From positions 1,984,001 to 2,048,000 of the forward strand of contig NZ_CAAHFH010000002.1 in NCBI RefSeq assembly GCF_900890705.1: a stretch of 64,000 bases of DNA. Reading direction: 5' to 3'. The stretch's first letter is position 1. Each line of letters opens with the position of its first letter. The stretch comes from Pontiella sulfatireligans (GTDB lineage Bacteria; Verrucomicrobiota; Kiritimatiellia; Kiritimatiellales; Pontiellaceae). The notes below the pieces were generated by a model. That model saw only the letters and a program-made list of their open reading frames with translations. It did no database searches and was not told the DNA's origin. Both the position numbers and the translations under genes were made by a program. Below, in pieces: positions 40,829-51,600 of the stretch.

Positions 40829-40891
40829 GCAACCCTGAAACTCTGCAACCCTGCAACCCTGAAACTCTGCAACCCTGAAACCCTGAAACCC
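40829..40891. repeat. Low-complexity repeat AACCCTGAAACTCTGC
   Basis: Short words CAACCCTGAAACTCTG and AACCCTGAAACC are repeated about five times between the hypothetical gene and mutL. These belong to the same kind of simple repeat words found inside the mutL linker. Confidence 0.8.
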
Positions 40892-40894
40892 GGT

Positions 40895-42766
40895 TTATTC
40901 CCGGCTAAACTTGCGGTCGAGCTCGGTGAAGCTGGTGTAGATCAGCGTTGGGCGGCCGCGCGGCGAGGTGTAGGGCATTTCCGTTTTGGCCAGATCGGCC
41001 ACGAGCTTTTCAATTTCCTGATCGGATAGCTGGTCTTTGGTGCGCACTGCGGTTTGGCAGGCGGCCTGGGCAATGCGTTCCTGCACCAGTTCGCGCTCGC
41101 CGCGTTTCTTTCCGGCCTTTTCGAGCTCGCGGGCTATTTCCACTAACAACGATTCCGCCGGCCCGTCCTGCACATAGACCGGCAGAGCATCGATGATGAA
41201 CGTGTCGCCGCCAAACTCGGAAACGCCAAAGCCCAGTTCCTGAAGGTCGGCTATGTTTTCGCGCACGATCTGCGCGTCCGACGGCAGCAGGTCGACGGTC
41301 TCCGGTGCGAGCAGCCCTTGCTTCTGCACCGCATGTTCGTGGGCGGCGCGCATGAATTTTTCGAACAGCACCCGCTCGTGGGCGGCGCGCGGCTCCATCA
41401 GCACATAGCCGTCTTCGGTTTCGAGCACCACATAGTTGTCGCCGATCTTGCCGACGATCCGGCACCAGCCCCACGGCGACTGCGGCGAAGCCGCTGGCGC
41501 CGGTGAAACTTGAGACGTGAAACGTGAAACTTGAAGGGGCTCTTCACTCGGAGTTGAGCGTTCAATGTTCGATGTTCGAAGTTCCTTGTTCGAAGTTTGA
41601 TGTTCCGTCTCTTTTGACTTTCGACCTTCGACTTTTTGACCTTTGATCAACTCAGGCCTCACCAGAATCTCATTCATCTGCTTCTGCGTTTCAAACTTGG
41701 GGCGGATGGGGCGGGGCGGGGGCGATGTTGGAAGTTGGAAGTTTGAGGTTGGAGGTTCTTCTTCCAATGTTTGGAACGTCAGCGCCTTGTTGAGCGCGGC
41801 AACTACGGCGTCGCGCAGCTGGTTGGGGCGGCGGAAGCGCACTTCCTTTTTCGTTGGGTGCACGTTGACGTCGACGAGCGACGGCTCCATTTCGATGAAG
41901 AGGAAGACGGCGGGATAGCGGCCTTTGGCAATGAGCGAGTGATAGGCTTCGTTGAGCGCGTGGTAGACCACCGGCGCGGCGGCGGGGCGGCCGTTGACGA
42001 AGATATACTGGTCCTGACGGTCCTTGCGTCCGGTTTGCGGGAGGCCCGCATAGCCGGTGATTTTATATTCCGCATCGGAATGGTCGATTTCCAGCAGCTG
42101 TTCGAAAAAGCCGTGGTTGTAGAGTTCCGTAATCCGGTCCTCCATTTTGCCGGCCATGGGCAGGTTGTAGACCATGCGCTCGTCCACCTTCAGGCTCATG
42201 CCGGTTTCGGGATGGGCGAGGGCGTGGACGAGGAAAAGCTGGCGGATATGCGACAGTTCCGTCTGCTCGGCGCGCAGAAACTTGCGCCGGGCCGGTACGT
42301 TGAAAAAGAGGTTGCGGATCTCCATGCGCGTGCCGACGGGGCAGCCGATATCCTCGACGGACAGCATTTTACCGCCCGCAATCTGGATTTCCGTGCCGGA
42401 CAGGTCTTCTTCGGGGCGGGTGATCAGCGTGAAGCGCGAGACGGAGGAAATGGCCGCCAGCGCCTCTCCGCGAAAGCCGAGCGTGTGGATGTTTTCAATG
42501 TCGGCTTCCGAGCGGATCTTGCTGGTGGCGTGGCGCTCGATGCTTAGCAGCGCCTGGTCGCGGCCCATCCCGCAGCCATTGTCGGTGATGGCAATGAGCT
42601 GCTGTCCGCCGCGGATCACGTCCACATCCACCTGCGTCGCGCCGGCATCGAGCGCATTTTCGAACAGCTCCTTCATCACGGAGGCCGGGCGTTCAACCAC
42701 CTCGCCGGCGGCGATCTTGTTGATCACCTGGTCGGGCAGCATCTGGATGACGGGTTTATTCTGCAT
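40895..42766 (-). CDS. mutL: DNA mismatch repair protein MutL
   Basis: The 623-residue protein has the GHKL ATPase motifs KIAAGEVVERPASVMKELFENALDAGA, DNGCGM, HTLGFRGEALAAIS and GTRMEIRNLFFNVPARRKFL, and the DVNVHPTKKEVRF segment. The C-terminal dimerisation domain (about 435-620) includes AAHERVLFEKF but I do not see the metal-binding endonuclease motif DxHAxxExxxxE, so it may lack nicking activity. The linker is odd: about residues 335-425 are low-complexity repeats. The start is the ATG at 42766 (MQNKPVIQML); no strong ribosome-binding site. Confidence 0.95.
   Translation of the reverse strand: MQNKPVIQMLPDQVINKIAAGEVVERPASVMKELFENALDAGATQVDVDVIRGGQQLIAITDNGCGMGRDQALLSIERHATSKIRSEADIENIHTLGFRGEALAAISSVSRFTLITRPEEDLSGTEIQIAGGKMLSVEDIGCPVGTRMEIRNLFFNVPARRKFLRAEQTELSHIRQLFLVHALAHPETGMSLKVDERMVYNLPMAGKMEDRITELYNHGFFEQLLEIDHSDAEYKITGYAGLPQTGRKDRQDQYIFVNGRPAAAPVVYHALNEAYHSLIAKGRYPAVFLFIEMEPSLVDVNVHPTKKEVRFRRPNQLRDAVVAALNKALTFQTLEEEPPTSNFQLPTSPPPRPIRPKFETQKQMNEILVRPELIKGQKVEGRKSKETEHQTSNKELRTSNIERSTPSEEPLQVSRFTSQVSPAPAASPQSPWGWCRIVGKIGDNYVVLETEDGYVLMEPRAAHERVLFEKFMRAAHEHAVQKQGLLAPETVDLLPSDAQIVRENIADLQELGFGVSEFGGDTFIIDALPVYVQDGPAESLLVEIARELEKAGKKRGERELVQERIAQAACQTAVRTKDQLSDQEIEKLVADLAKTEMPYTSPRGRPTLIYTSFTELDRKFSRE
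41505..41770. repeat. Simple-repeat words inside the mutL linker
   Basis: Four families are seen on the plus strand: GAAACTTGAGACGTGAAACG (about 41505-41536), TCAATGTTCGATGTTCGAAG (about 41562-41606), TTTCGACCTTCGACTTTTTG (about 41619-41645) and GTTGGAAGTTGGAAGTTTGA (about 41727-41758). All keep the mutL frame, giving segments such as TSNFQLPTS and TSNIERSTPS. Confidence 0.85.
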
Positions 42767-43147
42767 TCGGCGGAATATAGCAAAACGCTTCCAGCGATTG
42801 AAAGAGTGCGGCGCGCCTTTTCGCAGTTTTCCTAAATGGAAAATTGGAACCACAGATTGCCGCTTCGTTGCCGCCGATGCACGCTTAGCCTCCCTCCGTT
42901 TCGCTTCGAGTCTCTCAGATGTTCGCCGATTTACACGAAGATACAAAAAACGACCGTGCTCACTTGTGGAGTCGTTAGGGATTCCTTTCAATGACGCATC
43001 AATCCGTGTCTATGTCTATTGGTAGCAACGTTGTTCTGCCTGAGCGTCCAAAAGATTAGTAAAAAAAACTAAAAATAGAGAACGGATTATGTTTTTCCGC
43101 GTTGCCGGCTGGATTATGAGTTGTAGGCGAAAGCTGAACGGGGATTT
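42767..43147. other. Non-coding stretch with degenerate dispersed repeat
   Basis: No supported gene. AACCACAGATTGCCG (about 42846-42860) and AATCCGTGTCTATGTCTATTGG (about 43001-43022) resemble the two arms of the widespread intergenic ACCACAGAT...ATCCGTGTCTAT repeat. The leader of the next gene lies at the right end. Confidence 0.5.
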
Positions 43148-43576
43148 ATGATGGTGCGGTTTTTGATTCTATTTTTGGCGGCGGCTACGTTTTACGGGTG
43201 CGGCAACGATGAGACGGGGGCCGACGCGTCGGAGACGGCCGAAGCCTATCCGGCGGATCTGCAGCGAATGCAGGGCCAGTGGCAGGCGGTCTCCACCAAT
43301 GTGTTCTGCATGTGCGAAGCGATCATTGTCGGCCCAACAATCCGGCTGCGCTACCAATTGACGCCGGACTCGTCCGTGCTCAAGCGGAACGTGAGCATCA
43401 GAAACGTGGATGAAGCACGCAAGATGCTGGTGATGTATGACGGCCTAGGGGCATGGACGTATGACTTAAGGCCGGCCGATGGCGCCGAGGGGTTGGAGCT
43501 GCGCTTCTTCGACGAAATCAACCGTGAATGGGCGCAGGTTTTGCTAATCAAGGTGGCGGTTGATGGGGTGCAATAA
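43148..43576 (+). CDS. Small lipoprotein of unknown function
   Basis: The 142-residue product has a hydrophobic lead and lipobox-like FYGCG (cysteine at about residue 18), then an acidic spacer and a beta-rich body starting LQRMQGQWQAVSTN. That start resembles small lipocalin-like domains in PVC bacteria. Two close cysteines lie in VFCMCEA. Function unknown. It is followed by 164 bases without a gene. Confidence 0.65.
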   Translation: MMVRFLILFLAAATFYGCGNDETGADASETAEAYPADLQRMQGQWQAVSTNVFCMCEAIIVGPTIRLRYQLTPDSSVLKRNVSIRNVDEARKMLVMYDGLGAWTYDLRPADGAEGLELRFFDEINREWAQVLLIKVAVDGVQ

Positions 43577-43740
43577 GAAGAGAGCTGTTCCGAATGGTTC
43601 GGCCTAGGGCATTTTCTTCTAAATTTGTCGCTCAGGGATGGCAGGCGGGACGCGTGCGGTACGTATCGCCGCCGTCTCGGCGGCTCCGTTGATGCGAGAA
43701 TGGAAATTGCTCTTGCTGTTTTAAAGACGGAGGTTGATTT

Positions 43741-44019
43741 ATGTGCGCAATGATCTACAGGCATCGGCCGATACTTTCGGCTCTCATCGCGGCGGGCCTG
43801 TCCTGCGTGGCGGGAGTGTTGCTGGTCTTCGGCATGCGGCAACGGTATGAGGCGGGCGTCGCGCCGGCGTCCTCGGTCATGCTGGCCGGCTGCGTGACGA
43901 TTGTGTTGACCGGCAGCTTTCTGATCGTGGCTTTTTCGCGGTACCGGTTCACCCATCTTTGGAAAACACCGCAGGCCGCCCATTCAAAAAAACACCGGCA
44001 CCATCGCACGCGCAGGTAG
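43741..44019 (+). CDS. Small two-helix membrane protein, paralog of the 5266-5574 gene
   Basis: The 92-residue protein has hydrophobic segments at about 12-29 and 42-63, then VAFSRYRFTHLWKT and a basic histidine-rich tail. It aligns along its length with the protein at 5266. In both loci the next feature is a minus-strand nitroreductase gene or its remnant. Function unknown. The conserved RYxFTHLW may mark a family not described to my knowledge. Confidence 0.65.
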   Translation: MCAMIYRHRPILSALIAAGLSCVAGVLLVFGMRQRYEAGVAPASSVMLAGCVTIVLTGSFLIVAFSRYRFTHLWKTPQAAHSKKHRHHRTRR

Positions 44020-44244
44020 CTGAGATTGGGTGTCGAGCCTCCCTTATTTGCTAGATTGGCTCTATGAACCGAATACGTACGGTGTTTCAATCGGTAAATG
44101 CTCTAAGCTTGGAGAGAAAAAAACAAGAGGGATCTGGAGAGACGGGCTCCGTCCCGTCCTATGCTCGCAATGTTCCTCGCCGACCTTCCGTTAGGACGAC
44201 ACAGAGGTTTTTCCTCCATTCCGGTTTTTCAACCGTTAAAGGCT

Positions 44245-44847
44245 CTAAAAACTGTCTTTGATGACGACTTCGTCGAACGGGAGCATGTCTTTGGTTTGAG
44301 GGCTTTCTTTTAGGCCTTTGCCGATGGCGACGAACATGCAGATGGCATGGTCGTCGGGCAGGTTGATGATGTCGCTGACGGTCTCGAAATCAAATCCGTC
44401 CATGGGGCAGGAATCGTAGCCCATGGATTGGGCGGCCAGCATGAGGGTCTGGGCGGCGATGCCGCAGGACCGCATGGCTTCGTCGCGCTGGACCTGGTCG
44501 AGGCCGGAATAGTAGCGCTCGATGGCCGGCACAATAAATTCCTGCACCGGAGCCGGGGCGGAGCGCCAATAGCGCAGGGGTTCTTTTTCCCAAGCCTTGA
44601 GGTCGGCGCAGAGAATCACCAGCAGCGAAGCGGAGGTGATCTGGTCTTGGTCCCAAGCCGCCTCGCGAATCTTCCGCCGCTGTTCAGGATCTTGAACCAC
44701 TACGAAGCGCCAGTTTTGAATGTTGAATGCGGTAGGCGAGTGCAACGTCAGCGAAAGCAGCTTTTCAAGCTCCTTGGCGGACATTTTATGGCTGGGGTCG
44801 AAATGCCGGACGGATCGGCGCGTTTGTATGGCTGCTGGAACGTTCAT
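44245..44847 (-). CDS. Nitroreductase-family FMN oxidoreductase
   Basis: The 200-residue protein has nitroreductase motifs: the FMN-phosphate contact TRRSVRHFDP, LTLHSPTAFNIQNWRFVVV, CGIAAQTLMLAAQSMGYDSCPMDGF and CMFVAIGKG. It reduces nitro or quinone compounds with NAD(P)H. The ATG at 44847 is chosen over 44880 since the family begins near AIQTRRS. Its 3' end is duplicated as a remnant at 5572-5632. Confidence 0.92.
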   Translation of the reverse strand: MNVPAAIQTRRSVRHFDPSHKMSAKELEKLLSLTLHSPTAFNIQNWRFVVVQDPEQRRKIREAAWDQDQITSASLLVILCADLKAWEKEPLRYWRSAPAPVQEFIVPAIERYYSGLDQVQRDEAMRSCGIAAQTLMLAAQSMGYDSCPMDGFDFETVSDIINLPDDHAICMFVAIGKGLKESPQTKDMLPFDEVVIKDSF

Positions 44848-45689
44848 GACTTTTTTCCTCTTAATTCCGTTCGGAAACATAAGGAATGAATGAGATAAAT
44901 GGAAGGGCTTTTTTCGGGCTTGGGCCGCTTAGAGCAGATGAAGAAAAACCATAGCTGTTCTGCCGTGGATGATCGGACAGGACAATTGAATGACATGACG
45001 ATTTGAACCATTCCCTGTGGGTAATTAAGCTTTGCGTCATTCAGGAATGGCATAATTGCCGCTTCGCGGCCGACGGTTGAGCTTTGCTCTCACTTCGTGT
45101 TACGCCAGCCCCGCTTCGAGTCTGTCATCTAATTGTCCTGTCCAGATTTTCAGTAGAAACTTCCTGTGACCACAGGAATATTTAAAACGCCATAGCTGTC
45201 TAAATGAAAACGCTCGACTTAACGACGGGGTTCTTTGCCGGAGAGGGGAGGCTTGTCCTTCGCCGGATGCGACGACGCGAAGCGAAGCTGGAGAAACGAC
45301 AGCAACAGCCAAGAGCTGGAAGGGAGCGCGGCGCTTCTTTTCCGTTAACCTCTGGAAGGGGGAACGGGGGAAGTCCCGTTGCCAGAAAGTGAAGCAACCG
45401 AAATGTTATAGGTAACAAAGAAGTTGTTGCGTAGAGGGTTGGATGCTAACAATTTGGCTAGGTTTTAGGGGGGCTGGTGCTTTAAGGACTTGGGGTGGAG
45501 TGAATGTGGTTTGTTCAATGACAGAGCTATAAAAGAGGGATAGATGAAAAAAACCCGCAAAAAAAAGTTGCATGTGAACGGTGCCAAACATACTTTGTGT
45601 ACGTTCGCAAATAGGCCGTAGCTATGCCGAGGGAGGCCGGCTGCATGAAGAGTGTCCGTCGTGGGCGGCTGAATTGAGGAGAACATGAG
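44848..45689. other. Non-coding stretch of about 840 bases
   Basis: No supported gene. It contains an inverted-repeat element (44975-45143), fragments of ATAGCTGT words near 44951 and 45191, and the long leader of the gene at 45690, which includes GGGGCTGGTGCTTTAAGG (about 45472) resembling GGGCTGGTGCTTAAAA before 48648. Confidence 0.55.
44975..45143. mobile_element. Possible small inverted-repeat (MITE-like) element
   Basis: GGACAGGACAATTGAATGAC (from 44975) is inverted at 45123-45143 with 19 of 21 matches. The 127 bases between contain no gene. GGACAGGACGATTTTTAATT at about 54963-54982 is a related end sequence. No target duplication was established, so mobility is only suggested. Confidence 0.5.
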
Positions 45690-48209
45690 ATGAAAAAGTT
45701 AGCGATAATGATGTCGATGGTGTTGGTGGCAGGTATGGCCAATGCTTTGAGTTTCTATACAACGGACTTCACAACGGCCGATGGCATGTCGAACGACCTG
45801 CTGAGTGCTCAGGCCCAATGGGAAGCCCAAAGTGGGTATGTAGTTACCGATGCCGAGGGTGACGGCATATTGATTTCGACCAACGACTGGGGCCGCGCAA
45901 AGCTTTGGCCGTCGCTCGTTATGACATCCGAACTGCTAGAGACCAACAAGGTGGTTATCACAACCGATTTCTGGTACGGAAACCATGATGCGAGCCATGG
46001 CGGGACAGCGGCAAAAATCGGAATCTCGGATACTGCCGAGAACACGGGCGGAGATATTGTCCAAGTTGGGTCGGAGCTCAAGACGTTCAATAACGGCGTG
46101 AACTGGGCCGGTTGGTACGATTTAAATAATTTTCAGGGCACAAACTCGTGGATCCGCTGGACGGCCGAGATCGTAAAATCCACAGTTGTGGGTGAGTTCA
46201 GTGTTAAATCCAGCTTCTCCAACCTGACGGAAAGCGTGATAATTAAGGACAATGTCCTAATCACCGTGGTTAATTCGAACGCCTACAATGCTGCCAAAGT
46301 CAATGTGGGAATCCGCACAGGTAATGTCGGAGGAGTGAAGGAGACTAAGTGGGATAACTTCAAAGTGGAAATCTTTGAAAAGCCCCTTGAAAGTGTCATT
46401 TGGGAAGACGATTTCAATGACTTGGCCGATGGGGCGAGTGTTCAGTACCGTGGCAATTGGGAACTTCTTGGAAACAACGAAAAGTGGATGGGCTACAATG
46501 GCTATGCTATGCAACGTCCTGGGTTCTCTACCAATAAGACCGGTGCGAGTTGGGGCGGTGTCTATAACGAAACTCCAATTCAGCCGCTGGCGGGAGAGAC
46601 CGTTGTTGTGGAGTTTGACTGGCGCGTGTTCACGGATGGTGACAAAAACAACAGTTATCTTGATTTCGGGATGCAAACGAATCTTTGGGATGGAATTTGG
46701 GCCAATCGTTTAAGTTCCTACGCCCAAAGTGATCACACACCGATGTCGTTCCGCATGGAGCAACGCTTCGGGGGAGGATTCCGTCCGGTGTTCTATGAAA
46801 CCACGAATGCCGTCTATCTTAGCACTTGGGATGATGCCCTGTTCGGCATTGGTCCGGCAGGAGGCGATAATACCAGTGATACGATGCGTGTGACTTACAC
46901 GCTGGAAAAAACCACCACGGAAAATATTTGGTATATCGACCTGTCAGTCTCGAATAAGAGCACGGGAGCAACAGCATCCATCGATGAAATTAAGGTCGAT
47001 AATGCCACTTGGTATAATTTACAAAACCACTATTTCTACGGTTCTTCATTCAACGATTTGGCCGACGGAACAGAAGGTAACGAATACGATAACTTTGTCG
47101 TCAGCATGCGTTCGCAGGATCCGGCTGATGCACTGCCTGCAGGCGTGATCATTGATGAAGATTTCAATGACTTGGTTGATGGTGCATTCTTGGATTCCGA
47201 TCGCGAATGGGATCCTCTGAATTCTACCGGGGATCATTTTGTTACGACCAACGGCGTTGCCACGTGCTGGCCATCTGAGGGGCTAGGCTACAACTGGCGC
47301 GGTGAAATGAACACCTTCAGCACCATTACGGATGTTGAGGTCGGTGATACGATCGAAATTGACTTCGATACGCAGCTCTATTTGCGCAAAGGCCTCATTA
47401 ACAAGACCATGCTGGATGTGTTGCTGTCAACGAACTACGTGAATGCCGGTATGGCGTACAATAGTGATCACGCTATGGGTATCCGTTTTGACGAGAAAGC
47501 GGCTGGTGATCTTCGTATTGAAACCTACAAAGACAGCATTGCTGCAGACGATGTTCTTACATCGCTCACAAATCTGGGTACGGTTGCGGTTTCAGGCGCA
47601 ACGACTACCGAGTGGTGTCATGTCACGTATACGCTTGAAAAATCTGCTACAGCGGACGAATGGATTACAGATGTAACCATCTCTAATACGGTCAGTGGAT
47701 TCTCCACGGGTGTGTCGGATGTCAGCTTCACGCAGGCTGCTACCTACAATGCCGATGAACTGTTCTTTGCATTCTACGGTGCGTCCAACTATGATAGCAC
47801 CAATGGCGTTTCAGTCGACAACCTGCTGGTTAAGCACATTGTTCCGGCGCTGGATGGTTATGATCTCTGGGCGGAAAATAACGGTGTAACCGATCCGGCT
47901 GGCCATAATGACGCCGACGGCATCAACAACTGGGGCGAATGGGTGCTTAACGGCGATCCGAACCTCACATCCGATGTTGGTGTTGTACCGGTGATCGCTG
48001 GCACGGACTATATGTTCTCCGTGCGTAATGATCCGGCAGTAGGATATGCCCTTATGACGACGGAAGATCTTGTGACTGGTACGTGGATTACTGGCGGAGT
48101 GACGGTTGTTGCCCTTGATGATTTCGAAATGAGCGAGATTTCAGAAACGGTGACAGACTCCGGATCAGGCAAAATATTCGTGAAGCTGTATCTCGAACAG
48201 CAGGACTAA
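45690..48209 (+). CDS. Large exported LamG-like repeat protein
   Basis: The 839-residue product has a signal peptide (1-19) and three similar beta-sandwich units of about 220 residues, opening near 22, 243 (WEDDFNDLADGASV) and 486 (IDEDFNDLVDGAFL). They resemble concanavalin-like lectin domains. DADGINNWGEW then leads to the shared C-terminal domain. No enzyme motif. GAGGAG precedes the ATG. A strong terminator follows, so it is a single-gene unit. Probably a surface carbohydrate-binding or structural protein. Confidence 0.82.
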   Translation: MKKLAIMMSMVLVAGMANALSFYTTDFTTADGMSNDLLSAQAQWEAQSGYVVTDAEGDGILISTNDWGRAKLWPSLVMTSELLETNKVVITTDFWYGNHDASHGGTAAKIGISDTAENTGGDIVQVGSELKTFNNGVNWAGWYDLNNFQGTNSWIRWTAEIVKSTVVGEFSVKSSFSNLTESVIIKDNVLITVVNSNAYNAAKVNVGIRTGNVGGVKETKWDNFKVEIFEKPLESVIWEDDFNDLADGASVQYRGNWELLGNNEKWMGYNGYAMQRPGFSTNKTGASWGGVYNETPIQPLAGETVVVEFDWRVFTDGDKNNSYLDFGMQTNLWDGIWANRLSSYAQSDHTPMSFRMEQRFGGGFRPVFYETTNAVYLSTWDDALFGIGPAGGDNTSDTMRVTYTLEKTTTENIWYIDLSVSNKSTGATASIDEIKVDNATWYNLQNHYFYGSSFNDLADGTEGNEYDNFVVSMRSQDPADALPAGVIIDEDFNDLVDGAFLDSDREWDPLNSTGDHFVTTNGVATCWPSEGLGYNWRGEMNTFSTITDVEVGDTIEIDFDTQLYLRKGLINKTMLDVLLSTNYVNAGMAYNSDHAMGIRFDEKAAGDLRIETYKDSIAADDVLTSLTNLGTVAVSGATTTEWCHVTYTLEKSATADEWITDVTISNTVSGFSTGVSDVSFTQAATYNADELFFAFYGASNYDSTNGVSVDNLLVKHIVPALDGYDLWAENNGVTDPAGHNDADGINNWGEWVLNGDPNLTSDVGVVPVIAGTDYMFSVRNDPAVGYALMTTEDLVTGTWITGGVTVVALDDFEMSEISETVTDSGSGKIFVKLYLEQQD

Positions 48210-48231
48210 CCTTTCAGATATTGGAAGTTAG

Positions 48232-48261
48232 GAAAAACCCCGCCTTTGTGCGGGGTTTTTT
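48232..48261 (+). terminator. Rho-independent terminator
   Basis: AAAAACCCCGC (from 48233) pairs with GCGGGGTTTTTTT around TTTGT, 24 bases after the stop. Confidence 0.93.
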
Positions 48262-48542
48262 TGTGGCGGGATGCGGGCGGGGCCTATGCATTTTCTTTTT
48301 GTTCTGATAGGGAATGTTTTCCCTTTTTAGTGAACATAGTGGCAACGATAACAATTGAAGGCATTAATCAGTTGAGTGGTTGGTTGTTAAGGCGATAATA
48401 ATTAAGCTATGAAGGGTTTGTTTCATATAACCCTCATAATGCTTCTATTTTAGAGGGTCGGAGTATTTGAGATGAACTTAGGTTGCCCTGTTCTTTTGGC
48501 AGGTTTTTTTTTGAGGCATTCGCTTTACAATCTTCAAATAAA

Positions 48543-48556
48543 AGTTTACGTTAACA
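48543..48556. promoter_or_regulatory. LacI-like palindromic operator candidate
   Basis: AGTTTACGTTAACA, 92 bases before the ATG at 48648, matches TGTTTACGTAAACA at 61641 in 12 of 14 positions. The region 48262-48647 has no gene and is otherwise AT-rich leader DNA. Confidence 0.45.
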
Positions 48557-48647
48557 TATGTAAATCGGAAAAGGCGCATGGGTTCTGACGGGCAGGGCTG
48601 GTGCTTAAAATGCCCTGTTTGGGGGCTGCCGAAAATGAGAGGATAAT

Positions 48648-51600
48648 ATGATGAAAAAAGTATTATTAGTGGCGTTGTGCGCGGTGGCGTCGGTGTTGCC
48701 ATCGCAAGCGACTGAAATCATGAATGAGGATTTCAGCGGATATTCGGATGGAGACATCAATAGCGTGAGCGGCTGGGTTGCTTCAACCGCCGGCAAGACC
48801 AACGAGGTGGTAAGCGGAGAGTTGATGCTGGCCACAACGGGCGACCGGATCGTGTTTTCCGGTGCGGGCACGAGTCTGGCGGTTGGCGAGAGGCTTGAAG
48901 TCACGCTGGATTATCGCGTGAGCATCCCCAGCACCCGTAACCACTATCAAGGTTTCGGATTTGGTATTCAGGACAACGGTATCGCCACGGCAACGAATAA
49001 TGCCCAACTCCTGAACGCTTATGTATTTATGTTCGGGTTGGAGCCTCAAAACCGCTACAGCGGCCAGGTGAACTTTTTCCCGGACAACCAGCAGTGGGCT
49101 GGTCCTGGAACCTACGTAATGATGGCTGAAGCGGACTGCGGAATGAATCCGTTTGGATACTACACCAACGAGGCACCGTATGACAGTGCGGCATACATCG
49201 ATGCCGGTTCCGATGTGCTTCGCTCCGTCTACACGATCACCAAATCGCATGTTGCCAACGAGTTCAACGTTGCTGTGTCCACGAGTAACCTGACATCAGG
49301 TGCGTATTACACGGGTTCGGATAGCGGCATCGTGCGTCCCGATGTATGGGCAAGCTCCGATCTTTCGCTCACCATTCACAGTGCATGGCAAATCACCAAC
49401 TATATCCAGAACGTGAAAATGGAAAAACTGGATGTGGTTATTGCCGCTCCGACATCCGTTTCCGCACTGGGACTCGATGGCGAGGTTACCTTGGGCTGGG
49501 ATGTCATGCCGGGTGCAACGCAATATGACGTATACAGAACCGAGATCCCCGGAGACTACACAGGGGTAACGCCTGTCACGGTTGACACGGAAAGCCATCT
49601 TGACGACACCGTTTCGAACGGGACGACCTATTATTACTCCATTGTGGCGAAATTTGCCGGTGGAGACTCCGTCAAGTCGGATGAGGTTTCGGTGACTCCG
49701 AAAAAGGTTTACGTCGACGAGTCGGTGTACGCAACTGCAGACTTCGAAGCCCTCTCGCTCGGCGATTTGGCCGCCAATGCAGAATGGGGCGAGATTTCTG
49801 GAAGCAGCAACAATGCTTTTGCCGTAATCGACGAAGGCGGCACCAACAAGGCGGACACGGTGTCCACAGTAGCTGACTTCGACCCGGTCGTCGGCAACGC
49901 CGTTTATCTGGATCGCCTCATGCAGAATGCCGCAGACGATGTGGTTGAAGGCTCCTTCGATGTGGTCATCAGCGCGACCGAAGCGGTTGGCACGTCCAAC
50001 CCGAACGTGGGACCGGGTTTTGCCGATTTCGTGAACTGGGGCGTCATGGAGTTTGGCCTGACTTCCGGCACCACGGATGCACTTGCAGCAGAAAAAGACA
50101 TGATGGCCATGTTCCATATCAAGGTGCGCTCCAACGGCAAGATTGTCGTCCTGTTCGGTACCGGAACAAATGCGAACGACGACAATTCGAACCGCTTGGC
50201 GGACATCGGCAAGGCCAACGCCGGTTGGAATCCAAAGGATGATGCATGGGACTATGTGGCAGGATCCGCCGCCGATCTGGAAACCGATCCGTTGCGTATT
50301 GCCTGGAAAATCCGCAAAACCCGCGAAGTTGGCGTCTACCAGGCGTGGGCATCCATCACCAACCTGACGAGCGGCTGGTCTTCCAGCGACGAAACCTCCG
50401 TGAAGATTGAATACGAACTCAAGGATTCCCAGGATATGTACGACGCTCCGGCCGCCATATTCGCCATGGGCCATTCCCAGGCCGCGAACGACGGCACGCT
50501 GGTGAGTATCATCAATGCCACAGTCGATGAAGTTAACGTGTTGCATTCGGCTGGTAACCTTCCTGTAGTGGAAGCGCCTTTCGTCACGAGTGTTATTTCC
50601 GGCGACCGCGAAGTTTCTATCGAGTGGGAACCGGTGCTGGACGCATTGGGCGGATACACCCTTACCGTGGAAACACCGAACAGTGAGGCATATGTTGTGG
50701 CAGAAAAAACCAACATTACTTCGATCACCGATGCTCCGCGTTGGAATGGTGTTGAGAATACCTACATGCTGACGGCAAACTTCGATTCAGACTTGGCTCC
50801 GAATACCGCCAGCACAAACTTTGTTGCGGCTCCTGTCGCTTTGGAGCCGGTTTATTCGATTAACAATCCCGACTGGGCTGATTCGGATATCGACTGGATC
50901 CAAACCGGGATCGCAGCGGTCAGCAACACAATGAGCTATATCGATGCCATGACTACGCCGTTTTACGCCAACGGAGTGGATGGCTATACCGGACCCACGA
51001 TCTACGGATTGCACCAGTGTAAGGATCCTACCTTGCAGGTTCGCCGTGACGAACTGCGTATCAACTTCTGGGGTGGTGCCGCCGTCTGGAGCTTTGGTCC
51101 TTATGCATCGACGCTGGCCTTCGTCAAGGTTGAAGACATGGGATATGGAGCGGTCACGACCTTCGATGCCGATGCTAGCGCGCTTTACATCAAGGTGCGT
51201 TTGGCCGACTACTCAAACGGAAATACCGGTCAGGCTGATGCCCATATGCGCCTGGCCATCCGCAATGGAACGGATTGGTATGTGTCCGATGAAAACAATA
51301 TGTTTGAGGCGCCGCATACGGACGATGAGATTATCCTCGTTGGCGACGTGGCCGCCGCTGGATGGAGCCCGCTCGCGGTTGCTGCCGCGACCCAGATGGA
51401 CTACGTGTCGAATTCCGTGCCGGATACCAGCATATTCACGGATATCAACGCGATCGGGTTCTATTCCGACCGTCACTTCAACTCCAGTATTCGCGAGATG
51501 GAAATCAAGGTCTCCGGTGCGCTGGACTCGTACGACTATTGGGCGGATAACGCCGGGCTCGTCAGCTCCAACTCGGCGGCAGGACTCGATCCGGACATGG

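Noticed and set aside
40829..40891. Possible CRISPR array
   Set aside because: The repeat words are short, adjacent and imperfect with no spacers; no cas genes in the window.
45204..45392. 62-codon plus-strand frame
   Set aside because: Arg-rich, no ribosome-binding site, no family features, in a repeat-containing intergenic stretch.
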